The notes beneath the pieces are model-generated. The model was not told where the DNA came from and ran no database searches. It saw nothing but the letters and a program-made list of their open reading frames with translations. Below, piece by piece: positions 24,674-36,965 of a DNA stretch of 64,000 bases. Each line of letters starts with the position of its first letter. Position 1 is the stretch's first letter. The position numbers were made by a program, and so were the translations under genes. Location: the NCBI RefSeq assembly GCF_010974825.1, contig NZ_JAAILA010000007.1, positions 124,001-188,000 of the forward strand, written 5' to 3'. The stretch is from Aeromonas rivipollensis. GTDB lineage: Bacteria > Pseudomonadota > Gammaproteobacteria > Enterobacterales > Aeromonadaceae.

Positions 24674-25501
24674 ATGGGGTGTCGGATTCGCGCAATCGCG
24701 CTGGTATGTGGATTGATAGGACTGCTCGGATCGCAGGCAGCCCTGGCGGCGCCCAACCCGGCCAAACTGCAGATCAAGTCGGGCAGTGCCCTGGTCATGG
24801 ACATCAACACGGGCAAGACCCTCTATCAGAAGAACCCTGCCCAGGTGCGCCCCATCGCCTCCCTCACCAAGCTGATGACGGCACTGGTGGTGCTGGATGC
24901 GCGCCAGAACCTCAATCAGACCCTGACCATAGATCAGAACGACAGGGACAACATCAAGCACACCTACTCCCGGGTCCGTTTCGGTACCAAGGTGAGCCGT
25001 CGCGATGCCCTGCACCTGGCGCTGATGTCCTCCGAGAATCGCATGGCCTCTGCCCTCGCCCGCCACTACCCGGGTGGCCGCTCGGCCTTCATTCGCGCCA
25101 TGAACAACAAGGCCAGGCAACTCGGCATGCGCAACAGCCGATTCTACGACTCCACCGGTCTGTCGACTCGCAACGTCTCCACCGCCCGGGATCTCGCCAA
25201 GCTCATCACCGCCGCCTATCGCCAGCCGCTGATCCGCCAGTTCACTCAGGACACCAACAAGGAGATGCGCTTCAGCACGCCGGCCTACAGCCTGATGTTC
25301 AACAACACCAATCCCCTGGTGAAGAACCCGGACTGGGACGTGCGCCTCTCCAAGACCGGCTACACCGACGAGGCGGGTCGCTGCCTGCTGATGCGCGCCA
25401 AACCGGACCGTCAGGAGCTCGCCATAGTGCTGCTCAACTCTGTGGGTAAACGCACCCCGATCGGCGATGCCAACCGCATTCGCAAATGGCTGAAGAGCTG
25501 A
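24674..25501 (+). CDS. pbpG: D-alanyl-D-alanine endopeptidase (PBP7 type)
   Basis: A 275-residue periplasmic S11 peptidase acting on peptidoglycan cross-links. A signal peptide (RIRAIALVCGLIGLLGSQAA, cleavage near ALAAP) precedes the penicillin-binding motifs SLTK (SxxK), SEN (SxN) and KTGYTDEAG (KTG). Length is typical of PbpG and shorter than DacA because there is no C-terminal anchor. The ATG at 24674 follows GGAG; a GTG 14 codons upstream is less likely. A 23-base tandem duplication begins exactly at its stop codon. Confidence 0.92.
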   Translation: MGCRIRAIALVCGLIGLLGSQAALAAPNPAKLQIKSGSALVMDINTGKTLYQKNPAQVRPIASLTKLMTALVVLDARQNLNQTLTIDQNDRDNIKHTYSRVRFGTKVSRRDALHLALMSSENRMASALARHYPGGRSAFIRAMNNKARQLGMRNSRFYDSTGLSTRNVSTARDLAKLITAAYRQPLIRQFTQDTNKEMRFSTPAYSLMFNNTNPLVKNPDWDVRLSKTGYTDEAGRCLLMRAKPDRQELAIVLLNSVGKRTPIGDANRIRKWLKS

Positions 25502-25544
25502 GTGAACGATTCAAACCAAAATGAGTGAACGACTCAAACCAAAA
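25499..25544. repeat. 23-base tandem duplication starting at the pbpG stop codon
   Basis: Units TGAGTGAACGATTCAAACCA+AAA (25499-25521) and the same with one C/T change (25522-25544). The first unit supplies the TGA stop. It abuts the terminator. Confidence 0.95.
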
Positions 25545-25568
25545 AAGGATGCCTCGGCATCCTTTTTT
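25541..25568 (+). terminator. Rho-independent terminator after pbpG
   Basis: AAAAAAGGATGC and its complement around CTCG, ending in a six-T run. It is symmetric and may work in both directions. Confidence 0.9.
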
Positions 25569-25865
25569 GTTGCCCGCCAAAGGCCCCTGCCGGCCGCCAA
25601 GGCGTTTAACGTCCAGAGCCTAGGCCCAACCACCCTCGTGATGCCCGCGGGCACAGAGCGTGCCTGCAGCAGCGCCTGTGTGTGGCTGGAGGTGGGCATG
25701 GGGCGGGGATGACAAGACACCGAGTAGCAGGGCCTGATAGGGATCGGGGGAAGATTGGACGACGACGAGGAGTGATGTGGCGGGAACGACAAGCGTCGTT
25801 CAATGCGGCGGCACATCAACCGCCATCAGGACAGCAGAGCCCCACGGTCGGGGGAATAGCGCCCA
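25569..25865. other. Intergenic stretch without a recognised gene
   Basis: About 300 bases between pbpG and the tRNA array. The short open frames here lack ribosome-binding sites, mutually exclude each other and match nothing recognised. I see nothing further in it. Confidence 0.6.
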
Positions 25866-25898
25866 TAAAAAAACAGCCCCGACTGACGTCGAGGCTGT
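25866..25898 (-). terminator. Terminator of the tRNA array
   Basis: An 11-bp stem with one mismatch (ACAGCCCCGAC against GTCGAGGCTGT), TGAC loop, followed on the minus strand by seven T. It is just past the last tRNA-Arg. Confidence 0.85.
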
Positions 25899-25903
25899 CT
25901 GTA

Positions 25904-25980
25904 TGGTGCGCCCGAGAGGATTCGAACCTCTGACCACCTGGTTCGTAGCCAGGTACTCTATCCAGCTGAGCTACGGGCGC
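25904..25980 (-). tRNA. tRNA-Arg(ACG), copy 1
   Basis: A 77-base tRNA with GCGCCCG/CGGGCGC acceptor stem, encoded CCA and anticodon loop CTACGAA (anticodon ACG, inosine-modified in bacteria). Identical in sequence to the other four copies. It is the last gene of the array. Confidence 0.97.
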
Positions 25981-26005
25981 TCATCAACTTTTGGTATTGC
26001 TAAAA

Positions 26006-26082
26006 TGGTGCGCCCGAGAGGATTCGAACCTCTGACCACCTGGTTCGTAGCCAGGTACTCTATCCAGCTGAGCTACGGGCGC
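26006..26082 (-). tRNA. tRNA-Arg(ACG), copy 2
   Basis: Identical to copy 1. The 25-base spacer to copy 1 resembles the spacer to copy 3, showing tandem amplification. Confidence 0.97.
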
Positions 26083-26108
26083 TCACAAACTTTTGGTACT
26101 GCCTAAAA

Positions 26109-26185
26109 TGGTGCGCCCGAGAGGATTCGAACCTCTGACCACCTGGTTCGTAGCCAGGTACTCTATCCAGCTGAGCTACGGGCGC
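26109..26185 (-). tRNA. tRNA-Arg(ACG), copy 3
   Basis: Identical to copy 1, with a 26-base spacer on each side. Confidence 0.97.
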
Positions 26186-26211
26186 TCATAAATCTTTGAT
26201 TTCACTTTAAA

Positions 26212-26288
26212 TGGTGCGCCCGAGAGGATTCGAACCTCTGACCACCTGGTTCGTAGCCAGGTACTCTATCCAGCTGAGCTACGGGCGC
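26212..26288 (-). tRNA. tRNA-Arg(ACG), copy 4
   Basis: Identical to copy 1. It is separated from copy 5 by about 98 bases that include a terminator-like hairpin, so a second promoter may serve copies 4 to 1. Confidence 0.97.
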
Positions 26289-26304
26289 CCTGATTTAAAG
26301 CGAT

Positions 26305-26332
26305 AAAAAAAGCTTACTCAACAGTAAGCCTT
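26305..26332 (-). terminator. Hairpin between tRNA-Arg copies 5 and 4
   Basis: GCTTAC and complement with a six-base loop, followed on the minus strand by T-rich sequence. It could end or attenuate the transcript from tRNA-Ser and copy 5. Confidence 0.6.
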
Positions 26333-26386
26333 TTCTAGCGTACCAACCTGCTGACAGTCGATACATGACTCATCGTGAGTCGAATA

Positions 26387-26463
26387 TGGTGCGCCCGAGA
26401 GGATTCGAACCTCTGACCACCTGGTTCGTAGCCAGGTACTCTATCCAGCTGAGCTACGGGCGC
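26387..26463 (-). tRNA. tRNA-Arg(ACG), copy 5
   Basis: Identical to copy 1. It lies 3 bases from tRNA-Ser, so the two are co-transcribed. Confidence 0.97.
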
Positions 26464-26466
26464 AAA

Positions 26467-26559
26467 TGGCGGAGAAGGGGGGATTCGAACCCCCGATGCG
26501 GGTATAAGCCGCATACTCCCTTAGCAGGGGAGCGCCTTCAGCCTCTCGGCCACCTCTCC
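26467..26559 (-). tRNA. serV: tRNA-Ser(GCU)
   Basis: A 93-base tRNA with a long variable arm, encoded CCA and anticodon loop CTGCTAA (anticodon GCT, reads AGC/AGU). Position before the Arg array and after csrA matches serV-argVYZQ of E. coli. Confidence 0.95.
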
Positions 26560-26687
26560 GTTTGCGGGGCTGATAATACTTCACAGGGATTTTTAGTCAA
26601 ACACTTTTTTGGAGAAAACAGCGTGTTCGCTCAGCATTTGGTCAAAGCGTGGAATATTCAAGCAATATCGACACTTACCCCCTGCTT

Positions 26688-26719
26688 CCGGGCCCTGCAA
26701 GCCGATTTGCAGGGCCCGG
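26688..26719. other. Strong 13-bp hairpin between tRNA-Ser and csrA
   Basis: CCGGGCCCTGCAA and its perfect complement with a GCCGA loop. No T run follows on either strand, so it is not a classical terminator. Confidence 0.6.
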
Positions 26720-26723
26720 AAAA

Positions 26724-26752
26724 ACAAAAGGCGACACCTGGGATGTCGCCTT
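26724..26752 (-). terminator. Rho-independent terminator after csrA
   Basis: AAGGCGACA and complement with a seven-base loop, followed on the minus strand by TTGTTTTT. Confidence 0.85.
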
Positions 26753-26772
26753 GAAGCTGCCAATGGGATGGC

Positions 26773-26961
26773 TTAGAAATTCGGTTGGCCCGGTACTTTC
26801 TCGGCCTGTATCCGCATGTAGATCTCTTCGCGGTGTACGGAGACCTCTTTGGGTGCGTTCACACCGATACGAACCTGATTGCCTTTAACGCCCAGCACGG
26901 TGACAGTCACTTCGTCACCAATCATCAGGGTTTCCCCTACACGACGAGTCAAAATAAGCAT
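26773..26961 (-). CDS. csrA: Carbon storage regulator CsrA
   Basis: A 62-residue RNA-binding global regulator. It shows the strictly conserved [20 protein letters not shown] start and the GGA-binding tail [14 protein letters not shown]. CsrA represses or stabilises target mRNAs by binding GGA motifs near ribosome-binding sites. Position between lysC and tRNA-Ser is conserved. It is preceded by CAGGAGCAAGCGA, itself a possible CsrA site for autoregulation. Confidence 0.98.
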   Translation of the reverse strand: MLILTRRVGETLMIGDEVTVTVLGVKGNQVRIGVNAPKEVSVHREEIYMRIQAEKVPGQPNF

Positions 26962-27054
26962 TCGCTTGCTCCTGTATCCTGTTTTGTATTTATATCGATA
27001 TGCGCCATTATCTTACAAAGATACCGATATGGTAAATGGTTGAAACTAAATCAA

Positions 27055-28302
27055 TCAGGGATTGTTCCCCAAGGGCTGCTCATGAGGCTCATTATCCAGC
27101 CCGAACGCTGAGTGCAACGAACGCACGGCCAGCTCCAGGTACTTCTCGTCAATCACCACGGATATCTTGATTTCAGAGGTGGAGATCAACTGCATGTTGA
27201 TCCCCTCCTCGCCCAATACCTTGAACATGGTGCGCGCGACCCCGGGATGATTCCACATGCCGACCCCGACGATGGAGACCTTGGCGATCTCCCCGTTGCC
27301 CTGCACGCAGGCGGCCCCCAGCAGGGTGGCGGTCTCCTCCAGCAAGGCGCGAGCCCGGCGATAGTCATCGCGATTCACCGTGAAGGTGAAGTCGGCGGTG
27401 CCATCCCCCATTGTGTTCTGCACTATCATGTCGACATCTATGTTGGCGTCGCTGATCGGATTCAGGATCTGCGCGGCCACCGTCGGCCTGTCCGGTACAC
27501 CCAGAATGGTCAGGCTGGCCTCGTTGCGATTGAACGCAATGCCGGATACCAGGGGTGCTTCCATCCTCTCACCTCCATATGTGATTAAGGTTCCCTCTCC
27601 GTCGACAAAACTCGACAGCACCCGCAGCGGTACGCGGTACTTGCCCGCGAATTCCACCGAACGGATCTGCAGCACCTTGGCCCCCAGACTCGCCATCTCC
27701 AGCATCTCCTCGAAGGTGATGGTGGAGAGGCGGCGTGCCTTGGGCTCGATGCGCGGATCCGTGGTATAGACCCCATCCACATCGGTAAAGATCTGGCATT
27801 CATCGGCCTTGATGGCCGCCGCCACGGCAACCGCCGTGGTGTCCGAACCACCTCGCCCCAGGGTGGTGATGGCGTTGTGCTCATCACGGCCCTGGAAGCC
27901 GGCGATCACCACCACCTTGCCCGCACCCAGCTCGGCCTGAACCTGCTCGGTGTCGATCTGGGTGATGCGCGCCTTGCCATGGGCGGAATCAGTGTGGATA
28001 CGAACCTGATCACCGGTCATTGAGACCGCAGGACATCCCCGTTTGTTCAACGCGATGGCCAGCAGCGCTATGGTGACCTGTTCACCGGTCGAGACCAGCA
28101 CATCCATCTCGCGCCGGTTGGCATCCGGATCCAGCTGCTGGGCCATGCCCAGCAACCGGTTTGTTTCGCCCGACATGGCGGACACGACCACCACCACATC
28201 ATGCCCCTGGGCGCGGCTCAGCTGAACACGATCAGCCACCGCCTCGATCCGCTCCAGCGTGCCGACCGAGGTGCCGCCGTACTTCTGTACATAGAGTGCC
28301 AC
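27055..28302 (-). CDS. lysC: Aspartate kinase (monofunctional, Ask/LysC type)
   Basis: A 415-residue enzyme of the first step to lysine, methionine and threonine. The kinase domain begins MALYVQKYGGTSVGTLERIE and contains TLGRGGSDTTAVA; two ACT domains follow (from about residue 265, with FTFTVNRDDYRRA, then VSIVGVGMWNHPGVA). Length and the adjacent alaS and csrA fit the alpha-type Ask of Vibrio and Pseudomonas rather than E. coli LysC. No lysine riboswitch is possible: only 16 bases separate it from alaS, so it is probably co-transcribed with alaS. Confidence 0.95.
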   Translation of the reverse strand: MALYVQKYGGTSVGTLERIEAVADRVQLSRAQGHDVVVVVSAMSGETNRLLGMAQQLDPDANRREMDVLVSTGEQVTIALLAIALNKRGCPAVSMTGDQVRIHTDSAHGKARITQIDTEQVQAELGAGKVVVIAGFQGRDEHNAITTLGRGGSDTTAVAVAAAIKADECQIFTDVDGVYTTDPRIEPKARRLSTITFEEMLEMASLGAKVLQIRSVEFAGKYRVPLRVLSSFVDGEGTLITYGGERMEAPLVSGIAFNRNEASLTILGVPDRPTVAAQILNPISDANIDVDMIVQNTMGDGTADFTFTVNRDDYRRARALLEETATLLGAACVQGNGEIAKVSIVGVGMWNHPGVARTMFKVLGEEGINMQLISTSEIKISVVIDEKYLELAVRSLHSAFGLDNEPHEQPLGNNP

Positions 28303-28318
28303 AGATCACCTCGCCCGT

Positions 28319-30943
<2,625 letters not shown>

Positions 30944-31220
30944 GGAAAATCCTGCTTGATTCGGATACGGACTTTTAATCGCAATAATGTAAGTTTTCTG
31001 CGGGGTAAAGTAAAACGCGCGGGCCCGTCACGGGTGAAAAAGCCCCCAATGGACGGGGCAGCGGCAGGACGCCGTGCAGGAGCAGGCCGAAAGGGGAGTC
31101 GGCTGGGTGGCGGATCATGGCGCCGCGGCCATCAGAAACAGGATAAAACAGGGAAAAGGCCCTCTCTTATCTGCACGCATCGCAGGAACACGCCACTGCT
31201 CCATGGCCAGCACCAGCCCT

Positions 31221-31721
31221 TTATTCCTCCCCCTGCTGCAATGCCGAGATGGCGTAACGCGCCTGATCCTGGGTAAAGCCCCGCCCAAGCAGGTACTTGA
31301 GCCATTTCATCCGCAGCTTGAAATCCCCCAGATCGGCGACTCTGGCACGCCGCTCCAGCAGGGCGAACGCCAGCTCGAACCAATCCAGCTCCGGCTGATC
31401 GAATGCGGCGTCTATCTGCATATCGTCCAGCCCCTTGCGGCGCAGATCGAAGCGGATCTTGATGGGACCATGCCCCTTGGTCGCACCGGCCCGCACCGCC
31501 ATGGCGCCGTAACGATCGTCATTGACCCAGTTGTAGCCGCGGCAATACTCGACAACCGCCTCGATCACCTCTTCATTGAAGCCCTGCAGCCGTAGCCGCT
31601 TGGCCAGCTCGGACTCGGCGCTCTCACGGCGAGCCAGACTGCGCATGGCAAAGGCGCGGGCGGCGGCAAACAGTTCTTCAAAGGAGAGTTCAACGGGTTC
31701 GGGGGAGGATTCATCGACCAT
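31221..31721 (-). CDS. recX: RecA regulator RecX
   Basis: A 166-residue inhibitor of RecA filament growth, made of three-helix repeats: RRESAESELAKRLRLQGFNE, then GHGPIKIRFDLRRKGLDDMQ, then the C-terminal LLGRGFTQDQARYAISALQQ. It follows recA by 40 bases, with a hairpin in between, so it is expressed by read-through as in E. coli. The ATG at 31721 has no evident ribosome-binding site and lies 8 bases after the hairpin; a TTG three codons upstream is possible. Confidence 0.9.
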   Translation of the reverse strand: MVDESSPEPVELSFEELFAAARAFAMRSLARRESAESELAKRLRLQGFNEEVIEAVVEYCRGYNWVNDDRYGAMAVRAGATKGHGPIKIRFDLRRKGLDDMQIDAAFDQPELDWFELAFALLERRARVADLGDFKLRMKWLKYLLGRGFTQDQARYAISALQQGEE

Positions 31722-31728
31722 AAATGAC

Positions 31729-31752
31729 AAGGCCGGGTATTAACCCGGCCTT
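31729..31752 (-). terminator. Hairpin between recA and recX
   Basis: A perfect 10-bp stem (AAGGCCGGGT and complement) with a four-base loop. On the minus strand it is followed by TTGTCATTT, a weak T tract, so termination should be partial and allow some recX expression. Confidence 0.65.
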
Positions 31753-31761
31753 CCTTATTCC

Positions 31762-32823
31762 TTATTCGAACTCTTGTTCGCTTTCGTCTTCAAACTCTTC
31801 GGCGACCGCGGCCACCGGCTTCTCGACCGGTACGGCACCGGAGAGCAGCAGCTCACGCAGGCGGGCTTCCACCTCGGCGGCCATCACCTTGTTCTCGGCG
31901 AACAGTTTCATCACGTTGGCCTTGCCCTGACCTATCTTCTCGCCGTTGTAGCTGTACCAGGCACCGGCCTTGTCGATCAGCTTGTGCTTGACGCCCAGAT
32001 CAACCAGCTCGCCCTCTTTGGAGATGCCGGCACCGTAGAAGATCTGGAACTCGGCCTGCTTGAAGGGCGGGGCCACCTTGTTCTTGACCACCTTGACACG
32101 GGTCTCGTTACCGACTACTTCGTCGCCGTCCTTGATGGCGCCGATGCGACGGATATCCAGACGGACGGAGGCGTAGAACTTGAGCGCATTACCACCCGTG
32201 GTGGTCTCGGGGCTACCGAACATGACACCGATCTTCATCCGGATCTGGTTGATGAAGATGCACAGGCAGTTGGCGTTCTTGATGTTGGCGGTCAGCTTGC
32301 GCAGCGCCTGGGACATCAGGCGGGCCTGCAGGCCGACGTGGGAGTCACCCATCTCGCCTTCGATTTCCGCTTTCGGCGTCAAGGCCGCCACAGAGTCGAC
32401 GATGATGACGTCAACGGCGTTGGAGCGCACCAGCATGTCGCAGATCTCCAGCGCCTGTTCACCGGTATCCGGCTGGGAGATCAGCAGGTCGTCGACGTTG
32501 ACCCCCAGCTTGGCGGCATAGATAGGATCGAGTGCGTGTTCCGCATCGACGAAGGCACAGGTCTTGCCTTTCTTCTGGGCTTCCGCGATCACCTGCAGGG
32601 TGAGGGTGGTTTTACCTGACGATTCCGGGCCGTAGATCTCGACGATACGACCGCACGGCAGACCGCCGATGCCCAGCGCCACATCCAGGGAGAGGGAGCC
32701 GGTGGAGATGGCTTCGATATCCATGGTCTTGCTGTCGCCCAGACGCATGATGGAGCCTTTGCCAAACTGCTTTTCGATCTGGCCCAGCGCAGCCGCCAGT
32801 GCCTTCTGTTTGTTCTGATCCAT
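31762..32823 (-). CDS. recA: Recombinase RecA
   Basis: A 353-residue recombinase and SOS co-protease. Walker A is GPESSGKTT (about residues 66-74), followed by the conserved VDAEHALDP and the L1/L2 region ([20 protein letters not shown]). The acidic C-terminus ([12 protein letters not shown]) is typical. A LexA box lies about 50 bases upstream. Confidence 0.99.
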   Translation of the reverse strand: MDQNKQKALAAALGQIEKQFGKGSIMRLGDSKTMDIEAISTGSLSLDVALGIGGLPCGRIVEIYGPESSGKTTLTLQVIAEAQKKGKTCAFVDAEHALDPIYAAKLGVNVDDLLISQPDTGEQALEICDMLVRSNAVDVIIVDSVAALTPKAEIEGEMGDSHVGLQARLMSQALRKLTANIKNANCLCIFINQIRMKIGVMFGSPETTTGGNALKFYASVRLDIRRIGAIKDGDEVVGNETRVKVVKNKVAPPFKQAEFQIFYGAGISKEGELVDLGVKHKLIDKAGAWYSYNGEKIGQGKANVMKLFAENKVMAAEVEARLRELLLSGAVPVEKPVAAVAEEFEDESEQEFE

Positions 32824-32872
32824 GCCAATCTCCGCTGGGAATCGTGATGTAGAAGTGAAGTTGGGCTAAGTA

Positions 32873-32892
32873 TACTGTTTATGCATACAGTA
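32873..32892. promoter_or_regulatory. LexA (SOS) box of recA
   Basis: TACTGTTTATGCATACAGTA contains the perfect CTGT-N8-ACAG dyad. It is 50 bases upstream of recA and directly beyond the pncC stop. Confidence 0.95.
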
Positions 32893-32903
32893 TCAAGTCC
32901 AAT

Positions 32904-33395
32904 TTATCTGAGCAGGGCCAGCAGTCCGGACAAGGCCTGCCTGACCGCCTGCTGGCGCACCTGATGGCGGTCGCCATCGAAGCGGGCGAGCAGGGATTGA
33001 TGACGGCCCGTGCGATCCGCCCAGGCGAACCAGACGGTGCCGACCGGCTTGTCGTCACTGCCGCCACCGGGCCCGGCAATGCCGCTGATGGCGACGCAGA
33101 TCCCCGCATCGGAACGGGCCAGGCCCCCTCTGGCCATCTCCAGCACCACGGCCTCGCTGACGGCGCCATGGCGCAGCAGGCTGTCGATGCTCACCCCCAG
33201 CATCTGCTGCTTGGCCTCGTTGGTGTAGGTGACAAAGCCGCGGTCGAACCAGCCTGAGCTGCCCGCAATATCCGTGATGGCCGTGGCAACGCCGCCCCCG
33301 GTACAGGACTCCGCCGTGGCTGCGAACCAGCCTCGTGCCTGCAATGCCTCGCCGAGCTCCCGGGATAAACGGTCGATCTCTGCCTCAAGCCCCAT
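32904..33395 (-). CDS. pncC: Nicotinamide-nucleotide amidase (CinA C-terminal family)
   Basis: A 163-residue protein equivalent to E. coli PncC, which deamidates NMN in NAD recycling. Family motifs are TAESCTGGGVATAITDIAGS, then WFDRGFVTYTNEAKQQMLGV, and ISGIAGPGGGSDDKPVGTVW. Three consecutive ATG codons (33401, 33398, 33395) follow GAGAGGG; the third gives the family length, and the choice is uncertain by two codons. It precedes recA as in E. coli. Confidence 0.93.
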   Translation of the reverse strand: MGLEAEIDRLSRELGEALQARGWFAATAESCTGGGVATAITDIAGSSGWFDRGFVTYTNEAKQQMLGVSIDSLLRHGAVSEAVVLEMARGGLARSDAGICVAISGIAGPGGGSDDKPVGTVWFAWADRTGRHQSLLARFDGDRHQVRQQAVRQALSGLLALLR

Positions 33396-33644
33396 CATCA
33401 TGCCCTCTCTGGCCCCTTGCGGGGGAAACATGGGGGTCATTATGCAGTCGCCCCGAATCGCGAGCAACCGACCCGGGGCCGGCTGCGTCAGCGACCGACC
33501 GGCATGGCCCTGCCGGACATTGGACGCAAGTGCGCCACAGCGGCAAGTCGCCAACGCTTAAGCTCCAGTACATGGGGGCTTCCTATAATCAACAGGCACC
33601 GCCCTGTATGCGGTTTCTATCTTTTTGGATACTGGAGAAAGCAG

Positions 33645-34052
33645 ATGAAGCATCAATTTAAAGTCGCCATGACTGCCCTGGCGATCTGTTTTGCCACCAA
33701 CACCTTCGCCGCCGAGAGCGCCCCCGAGCTGCAGAGCGAAACCACCCTGGCGCAAGAGCTGAACCTCTCAACCGCACAGGTTGAGCAGATCAAGAGCCTG
33801 CGTGAGAAAGCGGCCAAGGAACTCGGTTCGGTCAAGCTCGACGCCATCGGTCAGGACGTCATCATCAACATGATCAAGACCGGCAAGTGGGACGAAGCCG
33901 CCGCCAGGAAGCAGCTACAGACCATCAGCAGCGTGCAGGCCGAGGCCCGCTACTACCGTGCCCATTACCTGTTCGAAGTGAGCAAGGTGCTGACCCCGGA
34001 GCAGAAAACCAAGCTGCACGAGATGCTCAGTGGCAACGAAGCCATGTACTAA
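33645..34052 (+). CDS. Spy/CpxP-like periplasmic protein
   Basis: A 135-residue exported protein. The signal peptide (KHQFKVAMTALAICFATNTF, cleavage after AA) is followed by helices with two LTxxQ-like motifs, LSTAQVEQIKSL and LTPEQKTKLHEML. Spy and CpxP are envelope-stress chaperones or regulators. GGAG precedes the ATG. It is monocistronic. Confidence 0.75.
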   Translation: MKHQFKVAMTALAICFATNTFAAESAPELQSETTLAQELNLSTAQVEQIKSLREKAAKELGSVKLDAIGQDVIINMIKTGKWDEAAARKQLQTISSVQAEARYYRAHYLFEVSKVLTPEQKTKLHEMLSGNEAMY

Positions 34053-34078
34053 GAGCGCATCCTGACGCTGTGATCACA

Positions 34079-34101
34079 ATCCCCGCGCTGATGGCGGGGA
34101 T
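34079..34101 (+). terminator. Weak terminator-like hairpin after the Spy-like gene
   Basis: ATCCCCGC and complement with a seven-base loop, 26 bases after the stop codon. No good T run follows. Confidence 0.4.
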
Positions 34102-34316
34102 CTTGCCCCTCCCCCCGGCACGCCTCGCCCCCGCCCCTCCTCGCTTCTGATCCCCATGACGGCCTGCCAACGCCACCCGGCCCCTGAAACCTCAGGACTG
34201 CCTTCCCCAAAGCGAGATAACCCCTCACCATCTCGGCCCGACCATGTAGAATGGCCACCAGATTCAGACCCATTACGGCAGACGCTTGCCCGCAAGAGCA
34301 CCTTCTGGAATAGAAC

Positions 34317-36887
34317 ATGACAGCACAGCACCAAGCCACCAGCGCCAACCTGAGCGCCCACACCCCCATGATGCAGCAGTACCTTGGCCTCAAGGCCGAG
34401 AACCCGGAGATCCTGCTGTTCTACCGGATGGGCGACTTCTACGAGCTGTTCTACGATGATGCCCGCAAGGCGTCCCAACTGCTCGACATCTCCCTGACCA
34501 AGCGCGGCCAGTCCGCGGGCAGCCCCATTCCCATGGCGGGGGTGCCCTATCACGCCATCGAGGGCTATCTGGCCAAGCTGGTGCAGCTCGGTGAATCCGC
34601 CGCCATCTGCGAGCAGGTGGGGGACCCCGCCACCAGCAAGGGACCGGTGGAGCGCAAGGTCATTCGCATCATCACCCCGGGCACAGTCTCCGACGAGGCG
34701 CTGCTCTCGGAGCGACAGGACAACCTGATCGCCGCCGTCTACCACGACGGCCGCCGCTTCGGCTACGGCACCATGGACATAGGCTCGGGCCGCTTCTTCA
34801 TCAACCAGTTCGACAAGGAAGAGACTTTACTAGCAGAGCTGCAACGCACCAACCCAGCGGAGCTGCTCTACCCGGAATCCTTCGAGTTCCTGCGCCACGT
34901 CGAGGGTCGCCGCGGCCTGCGCCGCCGCCCGGAGTGGGAGTTTGAGCTGGGCACAGCCCGCAAGCTGCTCTGCCAGCAGTTCGGCACCCAGGATCTGGTG
35001 GGCTTTGGGGTCGAGCAGAGCGAGACAGCCCTGTGCGCCGCTGGCTGCCTGATGCAGTACGTCAAGGACACCCAGCGCACCGCCCTGCCCCACATCCGCA
35101 GCGTGCGCCTCGAGCAGCCCGATCATGCGGTCATCATGGATGCCGCCACCCGCCGCAATCTGGAGCTAACCCAGAATCTGGCGGGGGGCTATGAAAATAC
35201 CCTGGCCGAAGTGCTGGACCGCACCGCTACCCCCATGGGCAGCCGCCTGCTCAAGCGCTGGATCCACCAGCCGATCCGCGATCGGGTGATCCTGAAGGGT
35301 CGCCAGAGCACCATCAAGGAGCTCATCGAGCAGAACCTCTACGACGAGCTGGGCAACCTGCTGCGTCAGGTGGGGGATGTGGAGCGGGTGCTGGCCCGTC
35401 TCGCCCTGCGCTCGGCCCGGCCGCGCGACCTCACCCGCCTGCGTCAGGCCTTCGCCCAGTTGCCCGAGTTGCAGCGCCTGCTGGCGGATAACGAGCACGA
35501 GGCGGTGCAGCAGCTGGCCGAGCGCGCCAGCACCTTCCCCGAGCTGCTCGACCTGCTGGAGCGCGCCGTGATGGAGGTGCCGCCTGTGCTGATCCGCGAT
35601 GGCGGCGTCATCCGTGACGGCTTCAATCAGGAGCTGGACGAGCTGCGGGATCTGGCCAACGGCGCCACCGCCAGCCTCGCCCGCATCGAGGAGCGGGAGA
35701 AGCTGCTGACCGGCATCAACACCCTCAAGGTGGGATACAACAAGGTGCATGGCTTCTATATCGAGGTGAGCCGCGCCAACAGCCATCTGGTGCCGGCCCA
35801 CTACATCCGCCGCCAGACCCTCAAGAACAACGAACGCTACATCATCGACGAGCTGAAGAAATACGAGGACAAGGTGCTCACCGCCCAGGCCCAGGCGCTG
35901 GCGCTGGAGAAGCGACTCTACGAAGAGCTGCTCGACGCCCTGCTGCCCCACCTCGGCGATCTGCAGGAGTCTGCCGCCGCACTGGCGGAGCTGGACGTGC
36001 TGGCCAATCTGGCGGAGCGGGCCGAGACCCTCGACTACCGCTGCCCGACGCTCATCGATGAGGATCAGATCCTGATCGAGGCGGGCCGCCATCCGGTCGT
36101 TGAACAGGTGATGAACGATCCCTTTATCGCCAACCCCATCCGGCTGGAGCGGGATCGCCGGATGCTGATCATCACAGGTCCCAACATGGGGGGTAAATCT
36201 ACCTACATGCGTCAGACCGCGCTCATCGTGCTGCTGGCCCATATCGGTGCCTTCGTGCCCGCCGACAGCGCCCGCATCGGCCCCATCGACCGCATCTTCA
36301 CCCGGATCGGGGCCTCGGACGATCTGGCCTCCGGCCGCTCCACCTTTATGGTGGAGATGACCGAGACCGCCAACATCCTCAACAACGCCACCGCCCGCAG
36401 CCTGGTGCTGATGGACGAGATTGGCCGCGGCACCAGCACCTATGACGGCCTCTCCCTGGCCTGGGCCTGCGCCGAACAGCTGGCGAGCAAGATTGGCGCT
36501 TACACCCTGTTCGCCACCCACTACTTCGAGCTGACCCGTCTGCCGGAGCTGATGGCGGGGCTGGCCAACGTCCATCTGGACGCAGTCGAGCACGGCGACA
36601 CCATCGCCTTTATGCACGCGGTGCAGGAAGGGGCGGCCAGCCGCTCCTACGGTCTGCAAGTGGCGGCGCTGGCGGGGGTGCCGAAATCGGTGATCCATCA
36701 GGCCCGTCACAAACTGCACGAGCTGGAAAGCGCCACTCCGGTCGCAGCCGGTGAAAGCCGCCCGGCCCCGGTGACCCTGGCCCCACAACCCCATCCTGTG
36801 GTGGAAGAGCTGGCAGCGGTACGCCCGGACGAGCTATCCCCCCGTCAGGCGCTGGACCTGCTCTATCGCCTCAAGCAGATGCTCTGA
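34317..36887 (+). CDS. mutS: DNA mismatch-recognition ATPase MutS
   Basis: An 856-residue protein. The N-terminal mismatch-binding motif is intact ([11 protein letters not shown] with the Phe-x-Glu wedge). Walker A is [13 protein letters not shown] (about residue 622) and the Walker B/D-loop region reads [16 protein letters not shown]. The C-terminal tetramer/MutL region ends with [12 protein letters not shown]. Length matches E. coli MutS (853). No frameshift or repeat suggesting a mutator allele is seen. Confidence 0.98.
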   Translation: MTAQHQATSANLSAHTPMMQQYLGLKAENPEILLFYRMGDFYELFYDDARKASQLLDISLTKRGQSAGSPIPMAGVPYHAIEGYLAKLVQLGESAAICEQVGDPATSKGPVERKVIRIITPGTVSDEALLSERQDNLIAAVYHDGRRFGYGTMDIGSGRFFINQFDKEETLLAELQRTNPAELLYPESFEFLRHVEGRRGLRRRPEWEFELGTARKLLCQQFGTQDLVGFGVEQSETALCAAGCLMQYVKDTQRTALPHIRSVRLEQPDHAVIMDAATRRNLELTQNLAGGYENTLAEVLDRTATPMGSRLLKRWIHQPIRDRVILKGRQSTIKELIEQNLYDELGNLLRQVGDVERVLARLALRSARPRDLTRLRQAFAQLPELQRLLADNEHEAVQQLAERASTFPELLDLLERAVMEVPPVLIRDGGVIRDGFNQELDELRDLANGATASLARIEEREKLLTGINTLKVGYNKVHGFYIEVSRANSHLVPAHYIRRQTLKNNERYIIDELKKYEDKVLTAQAQALALEKRLYEELLDALLPHLGDLQESAAALAELDVLANLAERAETLDYRCPTLIDEDQILIEAGRHPVVEQVMNDPFIANPIRLERDRRMLIITGPNMGGKSTYMRQTALIVLLAHIGAFVPADSARIGPIDRIFTRIGASDDLASGRSTFMVEMTETANILNNATARSLVLMDEIGRGTSTYDGLSLAWACAEQLASKIGAYTLFATHYFELTRLPELMAGLANVHLDAVEHGDTIAFMHAVQEGAASRSYGLQVAALAGVPKSVIHQARHKLHELESATPVAAGESRPAPVTLAPQPHPVVEELAAVRPDELSPRQALDLLYRLKQML

Positions 36888-36913
36888 CGGCCACATCGGA
36901 ACACAGGCAATGA

Positions 36914-36945
36914 AAAAGGGGAACCTCGCGGTTCCCCTTCGTTTT
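36914..36945. terminator. Terminator after mutS (probably bidirectional)
   Basis: AAGGGGAACC and complement, TCGC loop, then CGTTTT on the plus strand and T-rich sequence on the minus strand. It lies between convergent mutS and the BCCT gene. Confidence 0.8.
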
Positions 36946-36965
36946 GCCTCAATGGCACTGGGCCA

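Noticed and set aside
26688-26719. Second csrA terminator
   Set aside because: A perfect stem, but neither strand has a T run after it. Recorded only as a hairpin.
28303-28318. Lysine riboswitch before lysC
   Set aside because: Only 16 bases separate alaS and lysC, too short for a riboswitch.
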